Below, one piece after another: positions 47,601-61,375 of a stretch of DNA of 64,000 bases. Made by a program: the position numbers and the translations under genes. Origin of the DNA: Chrysaora quinquecirrha (lineage: Eukaryota > Cnidaria > Scyphozoa > Semaeostomeae > Pelagiidae). Numbering within the stretch: position 1 is the stretch's first letter; each line of letters begins with the position of its first letter. The notes beneath the pieces are model-generated. The model did not search any database and was not told where the DNA came from. It saw only the letters and a list, made by a program, of their open reading frames with translations. The stretch lies in NCBI GenBank assembly GCA_014526335.1, contig JACTAT010000015.1, positions 1,522,932 to 1,586,931 of the forward strand, given 5' to 3'.

Positions 47601-50600
47601 TTATTCTTTGGTCATGCTGCAATATACTTTAAGGTGAATGGTGTTTAAAATACAAAACCAATCTAACTTCATATTTCTGATTGGTGCATTTTGATCTGTA
47701 TGTAGGATTATATTCAGCGTTAGTCAGTTGTTTTAGCCTGACACTTATATCCCTACATAAAGCATGTTCCATAAATTTTTAGCTTTTCTTTGCAATACTG
47801 AAAATAATGTAATGTTGGGTTTTTGATAAGCGCATAACACAGTAAACAAAAAACTTTATGCAAGGAAAAGTCCTCCATGTCACAGCAGATTACCATAAAG
47901 AATATGGAACAATTTCAAACTTGACTCCTTTGTATTTGATACTGCATGAGCTTTCACATTTTACCAAATAAGAAATGACAGCAAGCCTGCATGCAGTCTT
48001 GTTTTGCTCTGAGCAATGCGAATCACTGAAAATTTCTTGCATCAAGTCAACAGCAATTCTGACCATAAGAGTTTTCAAAGATTTGAAACAAAAGTACAAG
48101 GGAGAAAGCAAGTTATGCAAAATCTGGAACTCACTTCCAGCTGAAATAAAGTCAGCCCGAAATAACAAAGAGTTCAAAAGCTTAATAAAGACATGGTTCT
48201 TAAATAAAAAATGTGCCTGTTCCTTCTGTAAAAAATGAATCTTTGATGCAATCTGTGGAGTTGCTTCATGTTAGTTTGAATTAGTGTTTATCACTATTGT
48301 GTTATACTAACGTTAAACAATGTAGAATTACAATTACAATGCTAGCCAAGGTAATGCTAGATATGCAAAGCCACATCTCATTCGCATCATCAATAGATAA
48401 AGAATGAAAATTTTCAAAACACAGTGTTATTGCTGTGAGTTGTTAATGTTTTTTTAAGCTGTAAGAAAGAGCTGAAGCATTTTTGGACATACATAAAAGC
48501 TTTATTTGCCTGATACTCATCAGAGAATAAAGTTGGAAACAAACCGAACACTTGAAAAAGGTCTGCTTCTGACGTTTATACTGTGAAAAGTTTCAGACCA
48601 AAAAAAAGCTAAAGCATGTCCAAAAATGTTGGAATTGTTGAAATTTTGGAATTTTGTACTGCTCAAAGACTGTTTATTACGTTATTACTAGTTAAGAAGA
48701 GAGACATGACAAAAATTTATTTCTAACAATTTTTTTGTCCTGTCTTTCTTCTTTGCCAACATTCAATTCACTTGGCATGAATTGAATTTCACTCAAAATG
48801 ATTATAACAAAAGATTGACGACTTTTTATTATATTAACAATTGATGAATATAAATTGTACTTACCCATGAAAGATTACCAACATACAGAGCTTTGCCTTT
48901 ATCTGCACCTTTTGAATACAAGCTGGCAGCTATCTTGGCTTCTTTTTCCTGTTGCAATGCTGATTTTGGATGTATGGTTGTGTACGATTTGTATTCTTTC
49001 CCACCTGAAACAAATATGCAAAGCACAGGTAATAGATGTGAAGAACCTAACTGATGGAAACTGAATATAAGAACAGTTGACACAAAAAGGCAAAACTAGG
49101 TCACAAGCTAGCAAATCTATCTGCACTTCTGTGGTGGTATTTCTGCAAACTGTAATGGATAAGCACTACTGTGGTGGGTTATTATGCTGTAATGGGTTTT
49201 TTGTTTGATATGGCGGTATTTTTTGCACAGTGAATGGATAGATCTATAGAGTTTGGCTATGATTTTGCGTTCACCATGATATACATAAAAAATACATCCA
49301 CAGTAGTACTTATCCAGCACAGAATGTGAAAATACCACCACATCAAGTATACTAACCCACCACAGTAGTGCTAATGCACCACAGAAGGCAAATAATATTA
49401 ACACATCAAGCATTATAACCCATCACATCAAACATAATTACATAAAAGTAATAGTAATACACATAAAAGTAATGTGTATCCACCAAAGTAGGCAAATATA
49501 CCACCACAGTGTGCAAAAAGTACCACCACAGTAGTGCATATATACTACAGTAGTGTATATAGATTCACTAGTGTGGGTCAGTATATTTCTTCTATGATCT
49601 GATATCATAACTTAGAATAATGATAAAATAAAAACATAGCAGTAAATACATACTTGGAGCATCCTCTTCTGGAAACTGCAAAGTAAATGAAAGCATTATT
49701 TATTAATTGTTATTGAAAGCAAGAGACGAGAATGATTCTCCATTCAAATGCCTTTTTCTTGCTATTACAAAGGTATTTAGCCTATAAATGGACAAAATAA
49801 AAACCCTGGAAATCTCAAGTTTTCTTCCAACAGAGAAAAAATATGATAGAAAGGCAAACAAAACTCTTCTACAGAATACATCAAGCGATAGGTGAAATTC
49901 AGAATGTTTCCTTACTTTTAGAAGCATGACAAATGAGCATTGGTGCCAAAGCAGGGGGGGGGGCGATTGCCCTTGTTACCCTAATAAATATTGTGAAATT
50001 CTTTGATTTTCCTATCATTTTGCCATGAACTTCTGCCCCTGCTGCCCGGTGCTTTTCTTCCGGCACCTCTGTAAATAAGAACCTCATAGCAATAATTTGC
50101 ATGACAAGGCACATGCCTGATGAGGCACATGCATAATGGTCTAAAATTTGGCACTCTATTCAATTTTCTATACAAAGTTTAATGCATAAAATGAGCTCTA
50201 TATTGCCTTATAGAATTACTACAATTTCAGATATATTGTAAAGATAAACATACTGCCTGAGCATCCTTTTGAGCTTCAGGATTTGTCAAGACATCTTCAT
50301 ATAAATCTGCACCATATGCTGCTTCAGGTCCTTCATTCTACAAGAAAACAGTTTATACTGCATTAGCTTACTCTCACTTATATTTGGTCAAGATTGAAAA
50401 CACTTGGGATTGTGAGGAGGAAGGTGGCATTTTTATGTCTTATGAAGCTAGCTTGTTTTGTTGTCAAGAGCTTTGCATGGATAGGGTCCAAGCCCCCAGA
50501 CAGGGTAGCATCAAGGGGTCAAGGTATCTTGTTCATCTACCTCTGAGATGCTAGCCATTGGTGCTAAGCACACAATTTCACCTTCACCATGGCCTATATA

Positions 50601-51346
50601 GATGTCTTTATGTTTGAAAAGTTGTTATGTTAACATTGACACTACGGTGACAGCCATTTATTTTGGGTAATTGAATCCATACGCTATGCAGACCCCATGT
50701 GAAAATGATGTCACAATACCCCCTGGGGATGAAGGCAAGGGTGAAAGCTGATGGGATGGGAGGGTTATTCAAGGGGGGCCAATTCAAGGATTTACAGTTT
50801 GTTCACCCCATTTGCAACGATAATATGAAAGATGCAAGCTAGACTGCTAACTTTGTGGCTTGCTCAGAATTCGTTTAAAGCAACTCTAGGCTAGGAGTGC
50901 AACGTCAATTTCAAGCAAAATTTTTTATAAAAACTACAATTCAATCCGGGTACATTACATTAGACTGTATGATGGGGAAAAATGGGCAAAGCAAAAACAG
51001 ATAAAGTGCACTTTTATTTCTCTTGATATCAACATTGGAGCGCAGTTGTGCAAAGTTAGCAGGCTTGGGCATGCAGGCACAGGGATAAATGTTTCGTCTG
51101 GATACACAGTTTAACGGTTAGGCCTAACTTGAGTGTACAGTTAATTATAATCAAATTTCAAAAATGGCTGCCATATTTGTGGGGCATTTTTTGCTTTTTT
51201 TCATTATAATTGACGATTGATCAACCTTTTCATTTCATTCTTCTTACCGGATTTGCTGGGTTCCCAAACTCATCAACTCCAGCATAAAGATCTAGTTCAC
51301 CATGAGGAAGAGGTTCATCTTTGATAGGTGCAGGAATCGCAGCCAT
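41697..51346 (-). CDS. CPSF6: CPSF6/CPSF7-type cleavage factor Im 59/68-kDa subunit
   Basis: Exons in transcript order: 51346-51248 (ATG 51346-51344), 50337-50254, 49675-49654, 49004-48865, 47046-46943, 44150-44085, 43481-43402 and 42640-41697 (TAA). All junctions are GT/AG, phases agree and the sum is 1539 nt, or 512 aa. An acidic N-terminus (ELDLYAGVDEFGNP) precedes an RRM at about residues 106-182 with RNP2 ALYVGNLSWW and RNP1-like NGQSKGFAVVEV, then ELHGQKPAV. A Pro/Gly/Met-rich linker follows, then APHVNPAF, the GDYESGIETLVTAISLIKQS helix, and an Arg/Ser-rich end (RSRSRSRSRDRRRS...RERRRR). The protein pairs with NUDT21/CFIm25 in pre-mRNA 3' processing and alternative poly(A) choice; the RS region contacts TNPO3 in vertebrates. 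CPSF6 versus CPSF7 cannot be separated here. A minus-strand AATAAA is at 41252-41247. Confidence 0.95.
42745..42900 (-). repeat. SINE-B-type copy near the CPSF6/7 last exon
   Basis: Shares CACAACTGTCATACTACAATAG, GGACTGGAACCTGGACTGCA, CCAGAGAGCC and CATACAGCCCATGG with the copy at 29060-29235. It begins about 100 bases upstream of the 42640 acceptor. Confidence 0.55.
43035..43325. mobile_element. MITE, CATGTTGCACGTGACATTG arm type
   Basis: Left end TAA|AGGCCTGGCTAAACTAGGAG; right end ATCTCCTAGTTTAGCCACAGC. The interior repeats GTTGCACGTGACATTGT and its inverse. The left terminus matches GGCCYTGGCYAAA of the other Tourist-like copies. It lies in the CPSF6/7 intron between 42640 and 43402. Confidence 0.65.
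43525..43650. repeat. Second locus of GGAGGATATTCAATACAG foldback words
   Basis: CCCTGGGTAATATCTGTGCAG, GGAGGGTGTGCAGTA and GGAGGATATTCAATACAG match the left arm of the element at 23140-23470. No clear right arm, so probably a truncated copy. It is in a CPSF6/7 intron. Confidence 0.5.
44200..46940 (-). other. CPSF6/7 intron
   Basis: No supported coding sequence. The minus frame at 45238-45624 (128 codons) and plus frame at 45863-46054 show no domain and no splice context that would join them to CPSF6/7, so they are not called. Confidence 0.5.
47975..48238 (+). pseudogene. Non-LTR retrotransposon 3' fragment
   Basis: The plus frame ends KLCKIWNSLPAEIKSARNN then KEFKSLIKTWFLNKKC and a stop. 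The WNSLP-(x)n-FK-LKTWFL pattern is typical of the C-terminal end of non-LTR reverse transcriptases. No catalytic core is present, consistent with 5' truncation. It is opposite to CPSF6/7 inside its intron. Confidence 0.6.
48470..48690. repeat. MITE-like repeat shared with 62246-62880
   Basis: CTGACGTTTATACTG, AGTTTCAGACC, GCATGTCCAAAAATG and TTGAAATTTTGGAATTTTGTACT correspond in order to words at 62810-62930. Short inverted words GCATTTTTGGACAT and ATGTCCAAAAATG occur inside. Confidence 0.45.
49115..49570. mobile_element. Second CCACCACAGTAGT foldback locus
   Basis: Left arm CACTACTGTGGTGGGTTATTATG; right arm CATCAAGCATTATAACCCATC and CCACCACAGTAGTGC. Same words as 39790-40200. It occupies much of the CPSF6/7 intron between 49004 and 49654. 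Confidence 0.6.
49654..49675 (-). CDS. CPSF6: 22-nt microexon of CPSF6/7
   Basis: Encodes FPEEDAP plus one base between TTTGCAG and GTATGT. Its length is not a multiple of three, so skipping it would shift the frame before the RRM. Its inclusion is required by the phases of the neighbouring exons (0 before, 1 after). Confidence 0.8.
50440..50605 (+). repeat. SINE-A-type copy, diverged
   Basis: GTCAAGAGCTTTGCATGG, GGGTCCAAGCCCCCAG (B-box position), CTACCTCTGAGATGCTAG and a CACCTTCACC tail align to the 29394-29590 element. It lies in CPSF6/7 intron 1. Confidence 0.55.
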
Positions 51347-51589
51347 TGTTTCTCTCGGAAAAACAAAGAAGAATGGAAAAGTTCTTTCCTTTACATTTAG
51401 GCCCCTCGCGAGTTTTGCTTCTTGTGAAATTACGCATGCGTGGTATGCTTAACTTGTTTGTGGTTCCCTGTTTGGGACATGTGACCCCTAGCGACTTACC
51501 AACAGGGAAACAAGGGATTTGGCGCCAAAATGAAATAAAACAGAAATAAAACAGGCCAAAATTCATTGTCAAGAATTTCACTTCCCTCT

Positions 51590-51616
<27 letters not shown>
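51347..51616. promoter_or_regulatory. Bidirectional CPSF6/7-TYMS promoter with E2F palindrome
   Basis: The CPSF6/7 start codon (51346, minus) and the TYMS 5' exon (ending 51616, plus) face away from each other across about 270 bases. TTTGGCGCCAAAA at 51518-51530 is a perfect palindromic E2F/DP-type site (TTTSGCGC/GCGCSAAA). E2F control is well known for S-phase genes such as thymidylate synthase. No TATA box was noticed. Promoter activity is inferred from layout and motif. Confidence 0.7.
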
Positions 51617-54780
<3,164 letters not shown>

Positions 54781-55480
54781 CTCAGACACTATTTGACGAA
54801 GGTGATCTCAAACCTTTTGTATGCAGTCTGTATCTGTAATTCTGTACATATTCTTTTTCAAAGTAATAATCATTAATATCAGGTAAGGAAAAAGTTTCTA
54901 AAAATGTTCAAAATATTTTTAAAAAAGCTGTTCAAAATATCTAGTTCAGAATATTTTTATCCCAGATATTCAATTTTTGGTGATTAAACAAAGCCACTTA
55001 TTTTGCAATGAAACTTGTATATTTAGTATTTTTATTAAATTTGTTTGGTATTCGTTTGTACAGTTTTTTGGTATTTTATTTTACGCTAGACTAATTGAAG
55101 TTATAGCAGCTTTTTATAACTGCTGTTGATTACTTTGCAACAAAATATAAAAACAAGTTTTGTAATGTGTTTCCAAAGTATTTTGTACTATTTTTTATGG
55201 TTATCGCTTTTAATAAGTTACAAAAACAACGTGTAAATAATATTTTTCACTTTTGACAGTTCGCAACGAATTGTAAAATAGCAATGTTTATTGAGAAGAA
55301 AATGCAGCTAAGTTTTTTCATACTTTATCATTTTGTTATCGCAGAATATTTTTGGGTTTTTTCAAAGAAACACGTAGTCGTGAGCATATTATTTTGAAGC
55401 TCTCGCTCGGCTTCGCGGCGCGGGGCAATTGAACTACAAGAAATGGCATCTACATAATTGCCGTTTATGCACGTTAGTTA
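54781..55480. other. TYMS 3' flank
   Basis: AT-rich, probably 3' UTR and downstream sequence. No gene or repeat family member was recognised. Confidence 0.4.
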
Positions 55481-55840
55481 CACGTTTTTTTTAAGGAACA
55501 CCTTTATAAGGAACTCGAGGCTGAAAATTCCCAAAAAATTAAGGAACTGTCGAGGCTCGGGTGAAAAAGTAAAAAACTCTTTTTTAAAGAACAGGACGGT
55601 TTGTACGAATAAGGAACAGAAGTACAATATATTTCCCATCGTTCTTCCCAAAAGGCTCCATTTATTCTTAAAGCTAGAAATGAAGAATAGTTTCTATGAA
55701 TTTGCTGTAAAAATTAGTATTTATACATATCCCACGACAAGGAACAGTATAAGGAACTTTCAGCCTCATTTTGTTGAAAAATTAAGGAACTCCAGCCTCA
55801 ACTCAGACCAAAGGTTCCTTATAAAATGAACCTGAAACGG
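55480..55840. mobile_element. Second (T)nAAGGAAC foldback MITE
   Basis: Left end ACACGTTTTTTTTAAGGAACA then CTTTATAAGGAAC; right end GGTTCCTTATAAAATGAACC then TGAAACGG. AAGGAACT and GAGGCT words repeat inside. Same family as 8845-9245. Confidence 0.6.
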
Positions 55841-57690
55841 GGACAGATGCTTCATTTCGTGGATGCTTGCTAAATTAGATGCAGCGTAGATTCGAACCAA
55901 TGACATATTTAGCACCTAGCCATATACAAAGCTATAAAATTTATCTCAGCGCACATGCATCTTTCGTTGTGTCGCCAAATGTTAACCTTGAGATGACCAT
56001 GACTATGACTGGATGCGTTTACAAATTGGTACCGGCTAGACTCGAACCAATGACATTTCAAATTGGCCACACGAGTGTCGCACAAAATGCCGGGTTGCAC
56101 CTGGAGTTTATGCCCCAGAAACCTCGAAAGGTTTCTGATGACTGGGCTCGAACCCATGATCCTGAAGACTAGACTCGAACACAAAAGCCAAGTGGAAGGC
56201 ACCTGGGACCTGGCCAAATGAAACAATCCACGATTTAACTGCATTTTTGACATGAATGCGATCCAGATTGTACTATTAACGCCTGCAAAGGGGATGACAC
56301 TACAAACTAGACCATGGCTGGTCATGGTCAAATTCAAATGACTTAAGGCTCTGACTTGAACCTACGAACGTTCAATTTTGCACCCTGTTCTTTGTTTTGT
56401 GCCTATGACAACGAAAATAATCAAACTTATCGGACCGTAACCAAATTTATTGTGGCAAATGAAAGCAAAACAAAATGTCCGATCTCCACCTCTGATCAGA
56501 GAGTCAACAAACACAGCATCAACCAGCTGCTGAAAAAAGCTAACAAGAAAAGGTACATAATAAACATCTTGAATGTTCATATTTATTCCTTTCTTATCGC
56601 ATGAAGACTTTTATTTACTGACGATTATTTATTTCCGAGATCACGAAATCGTCTATCATTGTCTTTATTTATATGATGTTGATATTGGCACAGCACAAGA
56701 GCTGCTGCTCCCAAACAAACACCTGAAGTAGTAAACATCCTATAGAACCGATCTCCCCAAGAGGGTCCCTAGGTTATAAAGACTCATTAACTCTGCCCAT
56801 CTTACTGTCTTGCATCGATCGCGAAGGTTGTTGATTTCCGCTTTCCCAGATCTATTTCTCGGCTGAGAACTTCCTAGTTCCTGTCTGTGACGTTGTATGC
56901 AGCCGACTTGATCGTGTGGTCATACCTTCTATGCCGCAACAAACATCGTCAAGCATAGCCATAGCATATTGCCACCTATGCCTGTCCTGTTCAGAGGGGA
57001 GACCTATTACTAGGAATATCCCCCCCCCCCGTTGATTCAGTAATGCAGACGGACTACGGTACTTGGAACTGAGAACTTTTCTGATTTAATGATTTCCATC
57101 TGATTCCACTCTGAACATGGTCGCAAATTATAGTATCCTTGTGTCCCTGCAGATCAAAAACGTAATCCTGTCGAATTCTGTGGCAATGATTTTCACTTTC
57201 CTGTATGTTCTAGAACAATAAATTTTCTGCCTGTAGTGGCTAAGTTAAAGCTTCAAGTATTGTGACAGAAGCTGATGCTTCTATGCATCGCGAAGAATTA
57301 GGAGTGCTTTCCCTCGTTTATCACAACGCTTCGCGTTTTGACTCAGAAACTTAGAAGCTTTGAGTTTCAATCAGCAAAGTATGGGAAAGTACTGTTTTTA
57401 CAATGGATAAATAATTGCTAAGAAACAAGACTACCTTTAAAGAAATACTGCTAAAAAGCTTGTTCAAAATGACCAAACTCGAAAAAAATAGCTCCTAGAG
57501 TCAAGTAGCCTAATTTCAATTCCAAAGCTCAACCGGCATGAAAGGCAAATTAAGATTCAAAAATAACGCTGGAAATTCACCAATTGAAACGCTGCTCACT
57601 GTGCTCTGAAGCTCTATCTACAAACAGCTGTTGATAATTAAAAAGTTAGAACAATTAGCACGAAAAGTCTGTATAACGTACAATCATCAA
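55841..57690. other. Intergenic, minor repeats only
   Basis: TCGAACCAATGACAT occurs at about 55892 and 56045, and a B-box-like GGGTTCGAGCCC on the minus strand is near 56150, hinting at old SINE fragments. No supported coding sequence. Confidence 0.4.
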
Positions 57691-57699
57691 ATTTGCTTT

Positions 57700-58985
57700 T
57701 CAACTTTGCAGAACCTTTGAGACGAATTTGAGACCGGAGATCCAAGCCAGAAAACAACTGAAGAAAACGCAGACGAAATTAACCGTATTACAAATATCGG
57801 ATAATTGAAGAGAAAACACCAGAGAACTTATATAACGACGTAGATCATAGATAGAACCTAGTTGATCAATATTCCTCTTAAAACCGGCCTTAGTTGTAGC
57901 ATAAGCCAAGTGGAGTCAGAGATCCAATCTAAAAAACTACTCAAGAAAGCACTGGCAAAGTCAGATATATAACAAGTAGTCAGAAATGGGTAGTTGCAGA
58001 GAATACATGATGGACCTTATATAACGACGTAGATCATAGATAGAACCTAGCCTTAGTTCCAGCATAAGCTAAGTGGAGTCATGATTCCAATCTAAAAAAC
58101 CGCTCAAGAAAGCACTGGCAAAGTCCAATGTATAAGCAGTAATGGGTAGTTGCAGAGTAAACATCGCGGATCTTTTATAACGACGTAGATCTTAGACAGA
58201 AACTGGCTGATTCTATATGTCTTTAAAATTGTCTTTAGTTCTCGCGTAAGCAAATCAGAACCTTAGATCAAATCTAACAAAACCACTGAAGAAAACGCAG
58301 ACAAAGTCGAAGGGAAATTCGAAAGAAAGCACCAAAGAGCTTATATAACGTTGTTGATCATAGGCAGAAGCTTGCTAATTCCTATTCGTCTTAAAACTGG
58401 CCTTTGGCACTGGTATAAGCCTATCAGAACCGAAGATCGAAGAACTTCTCAACAAAGTGACAGAGCAGAATTCGTAACTGATAGTGGATAATTGAATGGG
58501 AAACATCAGTGAAGATATATAACGACTGAGACCAATCAAGAAGCAAAACTGACGCATATAAGTCTTGGAGCGGGCCTACAATTCTAGCTGGCCTTGCTAG
58601 TACGTGCTGTTCTAGCTCTATATAAGCCCAGTAGAATCAGAGGTTCAAGCTAAAAACTACTGAAGAAAACGCAGAAACTGTGCAATATGATATGTAACCG
58701 ACAATAGATAACTGAATGTGAGACATTAAAGAAGATATATAACGACTGATATCATAAACAGGAGCAGAGCTGACGATTATTTGCCTTAGAAATGGCCTTC
58801 ATTTTCTAGCTCTTGTATAAGCCCAGTAGAATCAGAGGTTCAAGCTTAAAGCCACTGAAGAAAACGCAGGAACTGTATGTTATGATGTCACCGACAATAG
58901 ATAATTGAATGGGAGAGTCGAGATCAAAGACAGCAGTTGGCTGATGCATATTCGTCTTACAACTTTCCTTCAGTTCTTCCTCTAG
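57700..58985. repeat. Diverged tandem repeat leading into the GPCR
   Basis: About seven units of 150-220 bp. TATATAACGAC or close variants (with GTAGATCATAGA) occur near 57829, 58018, 58175, 58341, 58515 and 58737. AAGC-AAGTGGAGTCAGAGATCC-type and GAAGAAAACGCAG words recur between. The last unit lacks the TATAACGAC word and ends at CTTCAGTTCTTCC just before the GPCR start. No continuous reading frame runs through the units. Confidence 0.8.
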
Positions 58986-59006
58986 TGGATTTAAAGGGTT
59001 AGAGCC

Positions 59007-59987
59007 ATGAACGACGATAATTGCCTAAGTGTCTGCCCGGACATCCGAGACTTATCAAGCAACAGTCTTATACCTCTAGCAGTTGCAGAACTTGTATTAA
59101 TACCAGTCACAATATTATCCAATACCATGGTACTTCTCGCTCTAATACGAACCAAATCAATTGGATTAGCATCGCAGTCTTTTGCAGTGGCACTGTGCAT
59201 TAATGATCTTCTGATCGGAGTATTTCTACAACCAATAACAGCTGCTTATATATTCTCAAGCACATTACAAGGCTCATGCAAAGTACGATGGACATTACAA
59301 TCGCTTTCCTATAGTCTTCTTGTATTGGATATGCTTATCATCTGTTCAATGGCGATCGAACGTCTCATCGTCCTTAAATACGCATTATCGAACGTCCTGT
59401 TGCGTTGGCAAGCTATCAAGAAGTACGTCTTGGTATTTGATGCCGTGTTTGCCATTGCGTTTTCATCTGCATCTGTACTGATTGCCAAATACAGTAATCA
59501 TTTCTATCATCTATTCAGCTTTGCATCTCAAATTCTGGCCTTCTCGATATTTCTTGTGACTGTTATTGCGTATATACTGGCCTATAGACATGTGCGAAGA
59601 AGCGTATGTAAGATATCTAATGAGGAGAACAGCAACGTCCATTTCTGCAATAAAAGTCTTCGGCATGATGTTGCATTGGGGAGATCAGTAGTAATGATCC
59701 TAACTACTTGTTTTGTTCTTTACATGCCCCTAGCTGCATCAGAAATTGTGTGGACATTGTACTTGTATGATCAAGAAATCAGTATTTCGCAGAAAACCGT
59801 CAAACTCTTTCTAAGCTGGTCATTTGTTCCACTTTTTATCAACTCCAGTGCTAATGTTTTTATTTACTCCTATTTCAATCGACCAGTCAGGCGGTATATT
59901 GTCAGAAGAATACCTAGATTGTGTAAGATATGCTTTATCTGGAGAAACGTCGACGCAACTGACATGTCAGCGGACACAAAATTGTAG
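59007..59987 (+). CDS. Intronless class A (rhodopsin-like) G protein-coupled receptor
   Basis: 326 aa in one exon with seven predicted TM segments. Landmarks: N39 in TM1 (LSNTMVL), N66-D67 in TM2 (CINDLLIG), C91 at the top of TM3, E118-R119-L120 in place of DRY, C235-x5-P241 in TM6 (CFVLYMP), and N283-V-F-I-Y287 in place of NPxxY, followed by helix 8 (NRPVRRYIVRR). The second extracellular loop is very short (about 161-170) and has no Cys, and TM5 has no clear proline. These traits recall the melanocortin/cannabinoid/adenosine-like group, but the ligand cannot be told. First Met chosen because an AG-rich untranslated stretch precedes it; N-terminus is short with Cys6 and Cys10. Such single-exon receptors are abundant in cnidarians. 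Confidence 0.9.
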   Translation: MNDDNCLSVCPDIRDLSSNSLIPLAVAELVLIPVTILSNTMVLLALIRTKSIGLASQSFAVALCINDLLIGVFLQPITAAYIFSSTLQGSCKVRWTLQSLSYSLLVLDMLIICSMAIERLIVLKYALSNVLLRWQAIKKYVLVFDAVFAIAFSSASVLIAKYSNHFYHLFSFASQILAFSIFLVTVIAYILAYRHVRRSVCKISNEENSNVHFCNKSLRHDVALGRSVVMILTTCFVLYMPLAASEIVWTLYLYDQEISISQKTVKLFLSWSFVPLFINSSANVFIYSYFNRPVRRYIVRRIPRLCKICFIWRNVDATDMSADTKL

Positions 59988-60139
59988 GCTAAGGTGATCC
60001 GAACGTATATGAAAAGAAAGTTGGCAAATATAGTACACAAAGCTAAGTCGCCTAGACTATGAACGTTTCTTTAAAACTCCAAGTTTTACAATGTGTATTA
60101 ATTTTTCACTAATTCATACAATATCGTTATACAAATCCT

Positions 60140-61375
60140 TCTCGTATAATGCTTGACAACGGTGAAACATAATGCTTGACAACGGTCAAACAAAATGTTT
60201 GACAACGGTCAGACAATGCTTGACAACGGTCAAATATAATGCTTGACAACGGTGGAACATATAATGCTTGACAACGGTCAAACATAATGCTTGACAACGG
60301 TCAAACATAATGCTTGACAATGATCAAACGTAATGCTTGATGATGGTCAAACAATGCTTGACAACGGTCAAACATAATGCCTGACAATGATAAAACGTAA
60401 TGCTTGATGATGGTCTAACAATGCTTGACAAAGGTCAAATATAATGCTTGACAACGGTCAAACATATAATGCTTGACAACGGTCAAACATATAATGCTTG
60501 ACAACGGTCAAACATAATGCTTGAAAGCGGTCAAACATAATGCCTGACAATGATCAAACATAATGCTTGACAACGATCCAACATAATGCTTGACAACGGT
60601 CCAACATGATGTTGGACAACAGTCAAACATAATGCTTGACAACGGTCAAAAATAATGCTTGACAAAGGTAAAAAATATTGCTTGACAACGGTCAAACATA
60701 ATGCTTGACAACGGTCAAACATATAATGCTTGACAACGGTCAAACATAATGCTTGAAAGCGGTCAAACATAATGCCTGACAATGATCAAACATAATGCTT
60801 GACAACGGTCCAACATAATGCTTGACAACGGTCCAACATGATGTTGGACAACAGTCAAACATAATGTTTGACAACGGTCAAAAATAATGCTTGACAAAGG
60901 TAAAAAATATTGCTTGACAACGGTCAAACATAATGCTTGAAAGCGGTCAAACATATAATGCTTGACAATGGTCAAACATAATGCCTGACAATGGTCAAAC
61001 ATAATGCCTGACAATGATCAAACATAATGCTTGACAACGGTCAAACATAATGCTTGACAACGGTCCAACATGATGTCGGACAACAGTCAAACATAATGCT
61101 TGACAACGGTCAAAAATAATGCTTGACAAAGGTAAAAAATATTGCTTGACAACGGTCAAACATAATGCTTGAAAGCGGTCAAACATATAATGCTTGACAA
61201 CGGTCAAACATAATGCCTGACAATGGTCAAACATAATGCCTGACAATGATCAAACATAATGCTTGACAACGGTCAAACATAATGCTTGACAACGGTCCAA
61301 CATGATGTTGGACAACAGTCAAACATAATGCTTGACAACGGTCAAAAATAATGCTTGACAACGGTCAAATATAAT
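60140..61375. repeat. TGCTTGACAACGGTCAAACAT array with 232-bp higher-order period
   Basis: Roughly 50 copies of a 20-24-bp word. Each word holds the dyad TTGAC-N4-GTCAA. The marker GTYGGACAACAGTC falls at 60611, 60843, 61075 and 61307, exactly 232 bases apart, so blocks of about ten words were amplified together. Located 150 bases downstream of the GPCR. Minus-strand frames of 83 codons that repeat at the same 232-bp spacing are repeat translations. Confidence 0.95.

Noticed and set aside
60531..61246. Three 83-codon minus-strand frames with repeated FDRCQALCLTVV-like protein
   Set aside because: They arise from the 232-bp array; the identical spacing and lack of a start context or domain show they are repeat translations.
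60140..61375. CRISPR-like look of short repeats
   Set aside because: There are no unique spacers; words abut with tiny variable joints, the context is eukaryotic and no cas genes exist.
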